Assembly (NCBI GenBank): GCA_023229765.1
Contig: JALNYO010000022.1
Location: 1-53,618 of the forward strand
Origin: Syntrophales bacterium
GTDB lineage: Bacteria; Desulfobacterota; Syntrophia; Syntrophales; UBA5619
Length of the DNA stretch: 53,618 nucleotides
Direction: 5' to 3'
The stretch's first letter is position 1. Every line of letters starts with the position of its first letter. Under the pieces are notes generated by a model. It was not told where the DNA came from and searched no databases. It was given only the letters and a program-made list of their open reading frames with translations. Positions 1-7,213 of this stretch are shown piece after piece. Position numbers and translations under genes: made by a program.

Positions 1-78
1 ATTCCCGCAACGATTCTGAGCGGGAATCTGGTTCTAACTGCTTGAAAAACCATATTCCCGATAGAGACATTCGGGAAT
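1..78. repeat. Two tandem palindromic (REP-like) hairpins
   Basis: Two short inverted repeats lie head to tail. ATTCCCG at 1-7 pairs with CGGGAAT at 21-27, and ATTCCCGA at 54-61 pairs with TCGGGAAT at 71-78. Both arms share the ATTCCCG core, so they look like two units of one dispersed extragenic palindrome family. There is no T-run, so they are not convincing terminators. The left unit may be cut by the window edge. Confidence 0.5.
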
Positions 79-176
79 GACAAATGGTTTTGCAATTGCT
101 TCATTATAGTATCCATATCTTGATCTAAAGTTTTTTAGCTGTCTGGACAGGTAAAAAATAGAAGAGGGGGGTATTA

Positions 177-740
177 ATGGCAACAAAAAAGGTAGTGAAA
201 AAACCGGAGAAGTCATCCTTTGGGCGCCGCATGAAGGACGCCCGCGAAAAAATGGGGATCAGCATTGAGGATCTTGCCCTGGAGACGGGATATGTGCATG
301 AGAATCTGAGCGCGGTTGAAGAGGGAAGAAGTGTGCCGCCCGTTTCGCTTGTCCTCCAGTTAAGCCGTGCGCTGAAAATGAACATGGATGAGCCGGAGTC
401 CAATGGAAAGGGAAACGCCCCCAAAAGGCGCACCAAAGGTCACAAGATGCGGGTGGATTCCTATGCCTATACGGTGCTGAGCAAGCCGGGGACGGACAAA
501 CACCTGCGCGGCTATCTGGTGAACGTTGATGCCAACACCGAGCATAAAGGGGTGGAGTACCACCATGAAGGCGAGGAGTTTGAATATGTGCTGAGCGGGG
601 CCGTGACCGTTCAGGTCGGAGAAAATATAACAAAGCTTTCCAAGGGGGAAAGCATCCACTTCAATTCCGGGTTGCGCCACAAACTGAGTAACCCGAATTC
701 AGAGCCTGCCGAGCTTCTCGTTATCATTTACGTTCCCTGA
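177..740 (+). CDS. XRE-family transcriptional regulator with C-terminal cupin domain
   Basis: A 187-residue protein with two domains. Residues about 15-70 form an XRE-type helix-turn-helix (GRRMKDAREKMGISIEDLA, then a recognition-helix region and EEGRSVPP). Residues about 95-187 form a small cupin, with candidate metal-ligand motifs around H129/H130/E133 (YHHEGEEFEY) and H161/H168 (HFNSGLRH). The family usually acts as a cytoplasmic DNA-binding regulator whose cupin senses a small ligand. The ATG follows a purine-rich AGAAGAGGGGGG. The acyl-CoA dehydrogenase starts 17 bases after the stop, so the two are probably co-transcribed and this regulator may control that gene; the ligand is unknown. 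The basic, low-complexity stretch at residues 74-90 is probably the interdomain linker. Confidence 0.88.
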   Translation: MATKKVVKKPEKSSFGRRMKDAREKMGISIEDLALETGYVHENLSAVEEGRSVPPVSLVLQLSRALKMNMDEPESNGKGNAPKRRTKGHKMRVDSYAYTVLSKPGTDKHLRGYLVNVDANTEHKGVEYHHEGEEFEYVLSGAVTVQVGENITKLSKGESIHFNSGLRHKLSNPNSEPAELLVIIYVP

Positions 741-757
741 ATTGGAGGAGAAAAAAG

Positions 758-1897
758 ATGGCTTTTGAACTGACCCAGGAACAAGAAATGATCCGGCTGA
801 TGGCGCGGGATTTCGCCAAAAAAGAGCTTGAGCCGTTTGCCGGAAAGTGGTCGCAGGAAAAGATCTTTCCGGAAGCGGCAATCAAAAAAATGGGTGAGTT
901 GGGACTTTTGGGAATGATGATCCCCGCTGAATACGATGGCGCCGGCGCCGGGGCGGTCAGCTATTGCCTTGCCCTTCAGGAGATCTCCTATGCCTGCGCC
1001 TCAACGGGAGTCACCATGTCGGTGACAAACCTCTCGTCCGATCCCGTTTTTAAATATGGCAGCGAAGAGCAAAAGCGGCGCTACCTGATGCCGCTGGCAA
1101 GTGGAAAAATGATTGGGGCATTCGCCGTTACCGAGCCGGATGCCGGTTCAGACCCCGGTTCCATGACAACCCGCGCCGAGGACAGGGGGGATCACTACCT
1201 GGTAAACGGTTCCAAGGTATTTATAACAAATGCCGGTTATGCCGGGGTTATTAATCTTATCGCCCGGACCGGCACTGATAAATCGAACCGGGGGCTTTCG
1301 GCGTTCATCGTGACCCCGGATATGCCCGGTTTCAAAATCGGCCGCAAGGAAGACAAAATGGGGCTGTGTGCCTCCAATACCGTCGAGCTCCTTTTTGATG
1401 ACTGTATTGTGCCAAAGGAGAATCTCATCGGCAAGGAGGGATTGGGATTTAAAATTGCGATGGTGGCCCTTGACAGCGGGCGCATTGGCATCGCCTCGCA
1501 ATCCCTGGGGATAGCCCGAGCCTGTCTCCATGAGGCTATCGAATACGCAAAGACCAGAAAGCAATTTGGCAAAAGTATCGGTTCTTTTCAGGCAATTCAG
1601 TGGATGATTGCCGATACTGCCGCGGAAATCGAGGCGGCCCACTGGCTGACGCTGGCAGCGGCGGAAAGAAAGGATCGGGGAATTCCTTTTACACGGGAAG
1701 CGTCGATAGCGAAACTGTTCTCCTCTGAGATGGCCAACAGGGCGGCATACCGGGCCCTGCAAATCCACGGCGGGTATGGATACATGAAAGAGTACAAAGT
1801 AGAGAGGCTTTACCGCGACGCCAGGGTAACCGCCATTTATGAGGGGACTTCAGAGGTGCAGCGGCTTGTGATCGCCCGCGAGGTCATGGCGGACTAA
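758..1897 (+). CDS. Acyl-CoA dehydrogenase
   Basis: A 379-residue FAD flavoprotein of the normal family length. It oxidises an acyl-CoA to the 2-enoyl-CoA and passes electrons to ETF. Family signatures are visible: GAFAVTEPDAGSD in the flavin/substrate region, GRIGIASQSLGIARAC, the QIHGGYGYMKEY motif, and the C-terminal IYEGTSEVQ with the likely catalytic base Glu362. The sequence resembles short-chain/butyryl-CoA dehydrogenases, but the chain-length preference cannot be set by eye. The ribosome site GGAGGAG lies just before the ATG. It sits directly behind the XRE-cupin gene, which suggests a small regulated beta-oxidation unit. No ETF or CoA-ligase gene is in the window. Confidence 0.93.
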   Translation: MAFELTQEQEMIRLMARDFAKKELEPFAGKWSQEKIFPEAAIKKMGELGLLGMMIPAEYDGAGAGAVSYCLALQEISYACASTGVTMSVTNLSSDPVFKYGSEEQKRRYLMPLASGKMIGAFAVTEPDAGSDPGSMTTRAEDRGDHYLVNGSKVFITNAGYAGVINLIARTGTDKSNRGLSAFIVTPDMPGFKIGRKEDKMGLCASNTVELLFDDCIVPKENLIGKEGLGFKIAMVALDSGRIGIASQSLGIARACLHEAIEYAKTRKQFGKSIGSFQAIQWMIADTAAEIEAAHWLTLAAAERKDRGIPFTREASIAKLFSSEMANRAAYRALQIHGGYGYMKEYKVERLYRDARVTAIYEGTSEVQRLVIAREVMAD

Positions 1898-1927
1898 AGC
1901 TTATGGGTAATGAAGTCAAGACGATAA

Positions 1928-3127
1928 ATGCTGATTGATCCTTTAGATACGAGCAGGATTGCCATAATTGGACCGGGACGTCTCGGAACGTCCTTTGCGT
2001 ACAAGTTTGGCAGAGACGGTAAGCGTGTTGCCATCTACTACAAGGATGTGGACTTCTGCCGGTCTATTAACCGGGAGCACATCAACCCGAGGCATCTCAC
2101 CGAGGACATCGCCCGGCGTCTCGGCGGCATGGATCTGGTGCCCCGCCTCGCTGCGACTGTCAAGGCGACGAATGATCTCGACCGTATCGTAGATGAGAGC
2201 GACTTTATCTTTCTTTCCGTCACGATGGACCGTCTGCCCGAGATCCTCGATCAGATCGAACCGATTTTGCAGCGCAAGACAACCAATACATGCTTTATTT
2301 CGCCGATAAAGGGGCTTTCCGCCGTTGAAACGGTCTGCCAGCTTATAACCCCCTCGCAGCTTATCGCCAACCGTTTCTACCGAATGAGCGAAAAGATATC
2401 GATTGTTTCTTTGGGGGGGCCTTTTTTTGACATGGATGTCGCGCTGGGGAATCCAGTCTGTCTTACTGTGGCGGGGCCGAAGCAGATCTGCGCCACCATC
2501 CGCAAGGAGTTTCTCGGCGCCAATCGCCGGGAGCTGACCTCTCTGTATAATTTTGACATAGTCGGGGCGGAGGCCTGCGGGGCGCTCAAAAATATCGTGG
2601 CAAATTTAAAAGGGGTTACCGATTGCCTTGCGCTGGGCGATTCGATCCCGGGGACCATTTTCTCCCGTTCCGGAGTGGAGATTCGCGCTTTGTCAAAGAT
2701 TCTGGGGGGTAGCTTTCAGGCCTTTCAAAGCCAGGCCGGCGTCGGCGACATGTATGTAACCCTTGCGTCCGAAGCGAGCAAAAATCATCGTTACGGAAGC
2801 TATTTCTACGAGATGTTCAACGGCAATCCGGTTGATACCCACTTAAACGTACTAAAAAGGATAGACGGCAAACCGGAAGGCCCCAATACTATCTTGAACG
2901 TTCACAAGTTTCTGGAAAAGCGCAATATGTACAGCCCGATTTTTCACTGCGCGTATAAGATTTTCAACGAGGAGCGCAGCCGGGAGGGGATAAAGGAGCA
3001 GATCATTAATGCCACTCAGTTTGACCGCCGGACCAGAGAGTACATCGGTCCTGTTTCCCGATTGCTTTATCGCCTTTTCCCGAATCTCTGGTACCGGCGG
3101 CACCGGGGGTTACTTTCCAAACCGTAA
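1928..3127 (+). CDS. NAD(P)-dependent glycerol-3-phosphate dehydrogenase-like protein (long GpsA homologue)
   Basis: A 399-residue protein with an N-terminal Rossmann fold (IAIIGPGRLGTSFA, G15-x-G17-x-x-G20) and the C-terminal helical domain of the GpsA family. That domain carries GACGALKNIVANLKGV-like residues with the catalytic-type Lys, then a GVGDMYVTL block and an NHRYG-type stretch resembling the NRRFG of GpsA. GpsA makes sn-glycerol 3-phosphate from dihydroxyacetone phosphate for phospholipids. At 399 residues it is some 60 longer than typical GpsA (about 330), with extra sequence at the C-terminus after the GpsA core, so a divergent paralogue with another 2-keto or hydroxy substrate is possible. 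It follows the acyl-CoA dehydrogenase by 30 bases and may belong to that operon. Confidence 0.75.
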   Translation: MLIDPLDTSRIAIIGPGRLGTSFAYKFGRDGKRVAIYYKDVDFCRSINREHINPRHLTEDIARRLGGMDLVPRLAATVKATNDLDRIVDESDFIFLSVTMDRLPEILDQIEPILQRKTTNTCFISPIKGLSAVETVCQLITPSQLIANRFYRMSEKISIVSLGGPFFDMDVALGNPVCLTVAGPKQICATIRKEFLGANRRELTSLYNFDIVGAEACGALKNIVANLKGVTDCLALGDSIPGTIFSRSGVEIRALSKILGGSFQAFQSQAGVGDMYVTLASEASKNHRYGSYFYEMFNGNPVDTHLNVLKRIDGKPEGPNTILNVHKFLEKRNMYSPIFHCAYKIFNEERSREGIKEQIINATQFDRRTREYIGPVSRLLYRLFPNLWYRRHRGLLSKP

Positions 3128-3207
3128 CTATAAGTTTTTCTGTATTTTTTTACTGATCGCCGGGCCAGTTCCATTTTTAGGTAAAAAATTTTGCTATAAA
3201 AAAAATG

Positions 3208-3252
3208 TTGACATGAATTGTTTGATTGTGTTAGGCGCAAACCACATATCAA
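3208..3252 (+). promoter_or_regulatory. Candidate promoter of the trp leader
   Basis: A perfect -35 hexamer TTGACA sits at 3208-3213. At 17 bases spacing the -10 would be TTAGGC (3231-3236), which is weak. An alternative is TTGATT at 3222-3227 with CATATC or TATCAA near 3245-3252. Either would start the transcript shortly before the leader peptide at 3278. The exact start cannot be fixed by eye. Confidence 0.4.
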
Positions 3253-3277
3253 ATTAATAGTGTTCGGGGATAGACGC

Positions 3278-3337
3278 ATGGATTCAAAAAATGTAATGCT
3301 TTTCTGGTGGTGGCGGACGATAAGCGTCTGCCCTTAA
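3278..3337 (+). CDS. trp leader peptide with three tandem Trp codons (MDSKNVMLFWWWRTISVCP)
   Basis: A 19-codon reading frame starts with ATG at 3278 and ends with TAA at 3335-3337. A GGGGA sits about 6 bases before the start. Codons 10-12 are TGG TGG TGG (3305-3313). Trp is rare, so three in a row in a short frame upstream of a tryptophan synthase-type gene is the hallmark of a ribosome-mediated attenuator leader. The third Trp codon overlaps the first arm of the following RNA stem, as in enteric trpL. Stalling at scarce Trp-tRNA would therefore alter folding downstream. The peptide itself would have no enzymatic role. Confidence 0.8.
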   Translation: MDSKNVMLFWWWRTISVCP

Positions 3338-3376
3338 TCCTTTTAAAAGGGGTGTGGGCAGGGGGAAACCCTACCC
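3312..3376 (+). promoter_or_regulatory. Alternative RNA stems of the trp attenuator
   Basis: Four segments can pair in competing ways. Segment 1 GGCGGACG (3312-3319) pairs with segment 2 CGTCTGCC (3325-3332), with one G-U. Part of segment 2, CTGCCC (3328-3333), can instead pair with GGGCAG (3356-3361), with an inner CCTT/AAGG palindrome at 3339-3350. Segment 3 GGGCAGGG (3356-3363) can alternatively pair with segment 4 CCCTACCC (3369-3376). This 1:2, 2:3, 3:4 logic matches a trp-type attenuator. How the 3:4 stem is coupled to the terminator at 3396 is not resolved by inspection. Confidence 0.6.
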
Positions 3377-3395
3377 ATTGCTCTTGATAAGTCAT

Positions 3396-3440
3396 AAAAC
3401 AAAAGGCCATGGGAGGATCCCGTGGCCTTTTGTTTTGTCT
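3396..3440 (+). terminator. Terminator/attenuator upstream of trpB2
   Basis: An 18-base stem (3396-3413 with 3419-3436, one G-U) closes a five-base loop. The 3' arm is T-rich (CCTTTTGTTTTGTCTT), as in an intrinsic terminator. It lies 50 bases before the trpB2 start and after the Trp-codon leader, so it is the likely termination point of the attenuator. The A-rich 5' arm would also give it some activity in the other direction. Confidence 0.75.
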
Positions 3441-3490
3441 TGTCAGGAGCTTTTATCAACCAACTTTAAAAAGGAAAGGAGAAAATTGTT

Positions 3491-4849
3491 ATGCAGACTA
3501 AAGTCGTTCTTGAGGATTACGAAATCCCAAAACAATGGTACAACATCCAGGCGGATTTGCCGAAGCCGATGAGTCCGCCCCTCCACCCGGGGACTGGAAA
3601 GCCGGTTACTGCCGATGATCTTGCGCCGATTTTTCCAATGAACCTGATCGAGCAGGAGGTCAGTCAGGAGCGCTGGATCGACATCCCCGGCGAGGTGCTC
3701 GACAAGTACCTGCTTTGGAGACCGAGTCCACTTTACCGGGCGCGCAATTTCGAGAAACTCCTCGATGCCCCGGTCAAAATCTACTACAAAAACGAGGGAG
3801 TCAGCCCCGCCGGATCCCACAAACCTAACACGGCGATACCTCAGGCATATTACAACAAGGCCTTCGGGATTAAGCGCCTTTCGACGGAAACAGGCGCCGG
3901 GCAGTGGGGAAGCGCCCTTGCCATGGCCTGCCAGATGTTTGGTCTGGAATGCCGGGTATTTATGGTCAAAGTCAGTTACGAGCAGAAACCTTACCGGCGC
4001 TTGATGATGAATACCTGGGGGGCGAACTGTTTCGCGAGTCCAAGCAACCTCACCGAGGCCGGACGGCAGGTTCTCGCCGAACATCCCGATTCCCCTGGGA
4101 GTCTCGGGATCGCGATCAGCGAAGCTGTCGAAGACGCGGTTTCTCATGAGAACTCCCGTTACGCTTTGGGAAGCGTCCTGAATCACGTCATGTTGCATCA
4201 GTCAATCATCGGTCTTGAGGCGCAAAAACAGTTTGAGAAGATCGGCGAGTATCCCGATGTCGTCATCGGCTGTGCGGGTGGCGGCAGCAATTTTGCGGGC
4301 ATTTCCTTTCCCTTTGTTCGTGATAAAATCCACGGAAAGCAGTTGCGGATACTCGCCGCGGAGCCTGCCCTCTGCCCGACGATGACGCGGGGGCCGTTTG
4401 CCTACGATTTTGGCGATCTCGCCAAGAAAACGCCGCTTTTGCCGATGCACACCCTGGGCCACGATTACGTGCCTGCCCCCATTCATGCCGGCGGGCTCCG
4501 CTATCACGGAATGGCCCCCCTTGTCAGCCACCTTCTGAATTTAGGGCTTATTGAGGCGCAGGCATACAACCAGCTCGACACCTTCGATGCCGGCATTAAA
4601 TGGGCGAGAACGGAAGGGTTTATCCCGGCGCCGGAGACGACCCACGCCATCGCCGCCGTTGTCGCGGAGGCCCGGCGGGCGAAGGAAGAGGGAAAAGAGC
4701 GAACGATTCTCTTCAACTGGAGTGGTCACGGGCTGGTCGATCTGGCGGCCTATGACGCCTATCTCAATGGCAAACTGGAAGCATACGAGTTTTCCGACGA
4801 TGAGATGAAAAGGGCGCTCAAGGCGATCGAAGGCCTTCCCAAGCCTTAG
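3491..4849 (+). CDS. trpB2: Tryptophan synthase beta-like protein, TrpB2 type
   Basis: A 452-residue fold-type II PLP enzyme. The PLP lysine is K111 in GSHKPNT, and the phosphate-binding loop is GGGSN at 263-267. TrpB joins indole and serine to make tryptophan. The long N-terminal part, the length near 450 residues and the absence of trpA or any other trp gene beside it mark the TrpB2 subgroup, proposed to act alone in indole salvage or to work without the usual alpha-subunit contact. The GAAAGGAGAAAATTGTT ribosome site supports the ATG at 3491. The gene stands as a single transcription unit between an attenuator and a strong terminator. The Trp leader supports a real tryptophan-related role. 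Confidence 0.92.
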   Translation: MQTKVVLEDYEIPKQWYNIQADLPKPMSPPLHPGTGKPVTADDLAPIFPMNLIEQEVSQERWIDIPGEVLDKYLLWRPSPLYRARNFEKLLDAPVKIYYKNEGVSPAGSHKPNTAIPQAYYNKAFGIKRLSTETGAGQWGSALAMACQMFGLECRVFMVKVSYEQKPYRRLMMNTWGANCFASPSNLTEAGRQVLAEHPDSPGSLGIAISEAVEDAVSHENSRYALGSVLNHVMLHQSIIGLEAQKQFEKIGEYPDVVIGCAGGGSNFAGISFPFVRDKIHGKQLRILAAEPALCPTMTRGPFAYDFGDLAKKTPLLPMHTLGHDYVPAPIHAGGLRYHGMAPLVSHLLNLGLIEAQAYNQLDTFDAGIKWARTEGFIPAPETTHAIAAVVAEARRAKEEGKERTILFNWSGHGLVDLAAYDAYLNGKLEAYEFSDDEMKRALKAIEGLPKP

Positions 4850-4859
4850 AAAAGGGTAG

Positions 4860-4903
4860 AAATTCCGGGACCAGCCTTTTACAGGTGGTCCCGGAATTTT
4901 TTT
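4860..4903 (+). terminator. Intrinsic terminator of trpB2
   Basis: A perfect 14-base stem (AAATTCCGGGACCA at 4860-4873 with its complement at 4886-4899) is followed by a run of seven T. It lies ten bases after the trpB2 stop codon. Confidence 0.92.
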
Positions 4904-4938
4904 ACCATTTATCTTTTGTAAATGCCCTTATGGATAGA

Positions 4939-4977
4939 CTGCCAGCTCTCGGGAAGCAAGCGCTTCTTTAGTGGCAG
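4939..4977 (+). promoter_or_regulatory. Nested hairpin upstream of the small Cys protein gene
   Basis: CTGCCA (4939-4944) pairs with TGGCAG (4972-4977), and inside it GAAGC (4953-4957) pairs with GCTTC (4962-4966). It has no T-run. It could be a structured leader of the gene at 5021, but nothing assigns it to a known RNA class. Confidence 0.3.
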
Positions 4978-5020
4978 CTTTACCCAATAATGTGATAAAG
5001 AAAAAAAACAGGGGTGCGCA

Positions 5021-5299
5021 ATGGAACGCAAGGATGAAAAAACAAGCGATTATAAAACCCTGATAATCAGATGTCCGCGCCTCGGCGGGGAAGTTCCCTT
5101 TGCCTACTGTGAAAAGGAGGGGGGCGATCTCCCCTGCCGAATGGTTGTGGGCTGCTGGGAGGGAGTATTTTCGGTCGAGGGTTATCTGCGGGAGACACTG
5201 TCAGAGGCAGCGTGGATAAGACTTAACAGTCAGCCGCCGAAGGATAAACTGACAAATATTCTCGATATTGTTGAGAAGGCAAAAAAACGAATAAAATAG
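5021..5299 (+). CDS. Small conserved Cys-containing protein of unknown function
   Basis: A 92-residue soluble protein. Its centre has four cysteines in about 35 residues (RCPRLGGEVPFAYCEKEGG, then LPC and GCW), which could bind a metal or an iron-sulfur cluster. The C-terminal third is a basic amphipathic helix ending in KAKKRIK. No known domain is recognised. It precedes rarA, which begins 23 bases after its stop, so the two may be co-transcribed. A start at the ATG is favoured by an AGGGGTGCGCA sequence before it. A regulatory or adaptor role is possible but not shown. Confidence 0.7.
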   Translation: MERKDEKTSDYKTLIIRCPRLGGEVPFAYCEKEGGDLPCRMVVGCWEGVFSVEGYLRETLSEAAWIRLNSQPPKDKLTNILDIVEKAKKRIK

Positions 5300-5322
5300 A
5301 TTAATTATCAACAGGATTGGGA

Positions 5323-6681
5323 TTGAAAAAGGAGCTGTTCGATAAAAAAAACCTGGGAACAGACAACCGACCGCTGGCTGACCGGATGCGCCCGCGGAGT
5401 CTTGATGAATACCTTGGCCAGGGGCATCTCCTCGCTGGCGATACCCTTTTGAAAAGGGCCATTGCGGAGGATCACCTTTTTTCGATAATATTTTGGGGGC
5501 CGCCCGGTTCAGGAAAGACAACCTTGGCCCGAATATTGGCCAAAGAGACCAAATCCCATTTCATCAGTTTTTCCGCTGTGCTCTCCGGAGTAAAGGAAAT
5601 ACGCTCTGTCGTTGAGGAGGCATCCGGGCTGCTGCGGTTAAGCAGTCGCCGGACGATTCTCTTTGTGGACGAGATTCACCGCTTCAACAAGGCCCAGCAG
5701 GACGCCTTTTTGCCCCATGTCGAAAGCGGCCTGATAACCCTGATCGGCGCGACAACTGAGAACCCCTCGTTTGAGGTTATCTCGGCGCTGTTGTCCCGGA
5801 TGCGGGTTCTTACTCTCAAGCCGTTTACCGTTACTGAACTTTCCGGGATAGTCAGGAACGCCCTGACTGATGCCGAGCGCGGGTTGGGCGCCCTCAAGCT
5901 TGAGATCGAGCCGGACGCCCTCTTGCAAATTGCCGATTATGCGGATGGCGACGCCCGAACTGCGCTGAACAATCTCGAAGCGGCAGCCTCGCTTGTGGAC
6001 AAAGGCTTGGAAAGTAACGGCCTGATCACCCGCGCAGTTGTCGAGCGGGCGATTCAAAAAAAGGCGCTCCTGTATGATAAAGATGGCGAAGAACACTACA
6101 ATTTGATCTCGGCGCTGCACAAAAGCCTCCGGGGAAGCGACCCAGACGCGGCCGTTTACTGGCTGCGACGGATGCTCATGGCGGGCGAGGATCCCCTTTA
6201 TCTCGTCAGACGGATGATCCGCTTTGCCTCAGAGGATATCGGGAATGCCGATCCCCGGGCGCTGAGCGTGGCAATAGATGCGATGCAGGCGTACCATTTT
6301 CTTGGTTCGCCGGAGGGGGAACTGGCGCTTTTCCAGGCGGCCGTTTATCTTGCCACGGCAACGAAGAGCAACGCGCTTTATGAGTGCTACGGCAGAACTG
6401 GACATGCCATAGAGAAAACCGGCGCGCTTCCTGTGCCGCTGCATATCCGTAACGCCCCAACTGGTTTGATGAAGGAGCTGGGCTATGGGAAGGGATATCT
6501 CTACGCCCATGATTTTTCGGATGCATTTGTTGCCCAGGAATATCTGCCCGACGAACTCCGCGGCGAAAAGGGGCGCTTCTATAAGCCGACAGACCGGGGT
6601 TATGAGAAGATCATCCGGGAACGAATTGAACAATGGCGGCTGATGAAGAATTCCGACGCCGCAAGACGAACGAAAAGGTAA
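5323..6681 (+). CDS. rarA: Replication-associated recombination protein A (RarA/MgsA) AAA ATPase
   Basis: About 452 residues. Like the clamp-loader-related RarA family it opens with PLADRMRPRSLDEYLGQ, then Walker A GPPGSGKTT, Walker B LFVDEIHRF, a sensor region GATTENPSFEV and the C-terminal MgsA tetramerisation domain (ASEDIGNADP, then the YKPTDRGYE tail). It acts at stalled replication forks. Frame-consistent TTG codons lie at 5317 and 5323. The AGGA at 5313-5316 abuts the first but is six bases from the second, so 5323 is preferred (MKKELFDKKN). Length and motifs are normal. Confidence 0.93.
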   Translation: MKKELFDKKNLGTDNRPLADRMRPRSLDEYLGQGHLLAGDTLLKRAIAEDHLFSIIFWGPPGSGKTTLARILAKETKSHFISFSAVLSGVKEIRSVVEEASGLLRLSSRRTILFVDEIHRFNKAQQDAFLPHVESGLITLIGATTENPSFEVISALLSRMRVLTLKPFTVTELSGIVRNALTDAERGLGALKLEIEPDALLQIADYADGDARTALNNLEAAASLVDKGLESNGLITRAVVERAIQKKALLYDKDGEEHYNLISALHKSLRGSDPDAAVYWLRRMLMAGEDPLYLVRRMIRFASEDIGNADPRALSVAIDAMQAYHFLGSPEGELALFQAAVYLATATKSNALYECYGRTGHAIEKTGALPVPLHIRNAPTGLMKELGYGKGYLYAHDFSDAFVAQEYLPDELRGEKGRFYKPTDRGYEKIIRERIEQWRLMKNSDAARRTKR

Positions 6682-6690
6682 AAAGTAAGA

Positions 6691-6705
6691 GGGATATCCC
6701 TTTTT
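6691..6705 (+). terminator. Possible weak terminator after rarA
   Basis: The palindrome AGGGATATCCCT is followed by TTTTT ten bases after the rarA stop codon. The stem is short, so function is doubtful. Confidence 0.3.
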
Positions 6706-6745
6706 CCAGGAATTGTCTGTCAGCGGCGACTTTTTTATCGGAGTT

Positions 6746-6761
6746 GGCATATTTCTTGGTT
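6746..6761 (+). promoter_or_regulatory. Candidate sigma-54 -24/-12 element (imperfect)
   Basis: TGGCATATTTCTTGGT aligns with TGGCACG-N4-TTGCW at correct spacing. The -24 GG is present but the -12 GC is GG here, which usually weakens the promoter strongly. It is 450 bases from the kinase gene. It is listed only because the pair encodes a sigma-54 activator. Confidence 0.2.
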
Positions 6762-7108
6762 AGGTGGAAGGTGGAATGGACAATGGGACACGGGTTAATA
6801 ACAAAAGGGGAGGTCCAAAGAACCCCCCCTCATTCAGGAGTTGGAAAGCTTGTTGGCCTTCCTTATTCTATTTCAGCGCTGTTTGATCGTGCCCGCGATC
6901 AGTCAGCATGTATCTTTGTAGGTTTATATAGCATTAAGTGTGCCATAGATAAGTAATGCCGATAAGGCAATGAAATAATTTATAATTATAGTATGGCGAT
7001 CGATACTGTCTTTTCCTGCTTTCGCAAAAGGGAGGCAATAAATGTCGCCCCGGCTGATTTTAATAATAATTAAAGTGAATGATAACAGTTAGTTTTAGAA
7101 GGAGAGCC

Positions 7109-7131
7109 TTTTTGTCAGCAATCGACAAAAA
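7109..7131. repeat. Inverted repeat upstream of the sensor kinase
   Basis: TTTTTGTC at 7109-7116 is exactly complementary to GACAAAAA at 7124-7131 across a seven-base spacer. It lies about 85 bases before the kinase start and could be an operator or a small stem. Confidence 0.4.
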
Positions 7132-7213
7132 TGTCGAAACGTCTTTATTCCTCCCGCTGTTCGGTGAACCGTCAACCAATTCGGGGGGATTTTAACTTTT
7201 ATGGAAAGTTTTT

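Larger units (their letters stand above)
6706..7213. other. Non-coding gap upstream of the sensor kinase
   Basis: About 500 bases with no convincing gene. It holds an imperfect GC-rich stem around 6810-6834 (AGGGGAGGT with ACCCCCCCT-like sequence, no T-run), a sigma-54-like site at 6746-6761, AT-rich sequence around 6950-7080, and an exact inverted repeat TTTTTGTC/GACAAAAA at 7109-7116 and 7124-7131. A 107-codon frame starting inside rarA (6633-6956) has unremarkable composition and was not called. Confidence 0.6.

Noticed and set aside
6633..6956. A 107-codon plus-strand frame overlapping the end of rarA
   Set aside because: It starts inside rarA, has no ribosome site or recognisable motif, and runs through low-information intergenic sequence.
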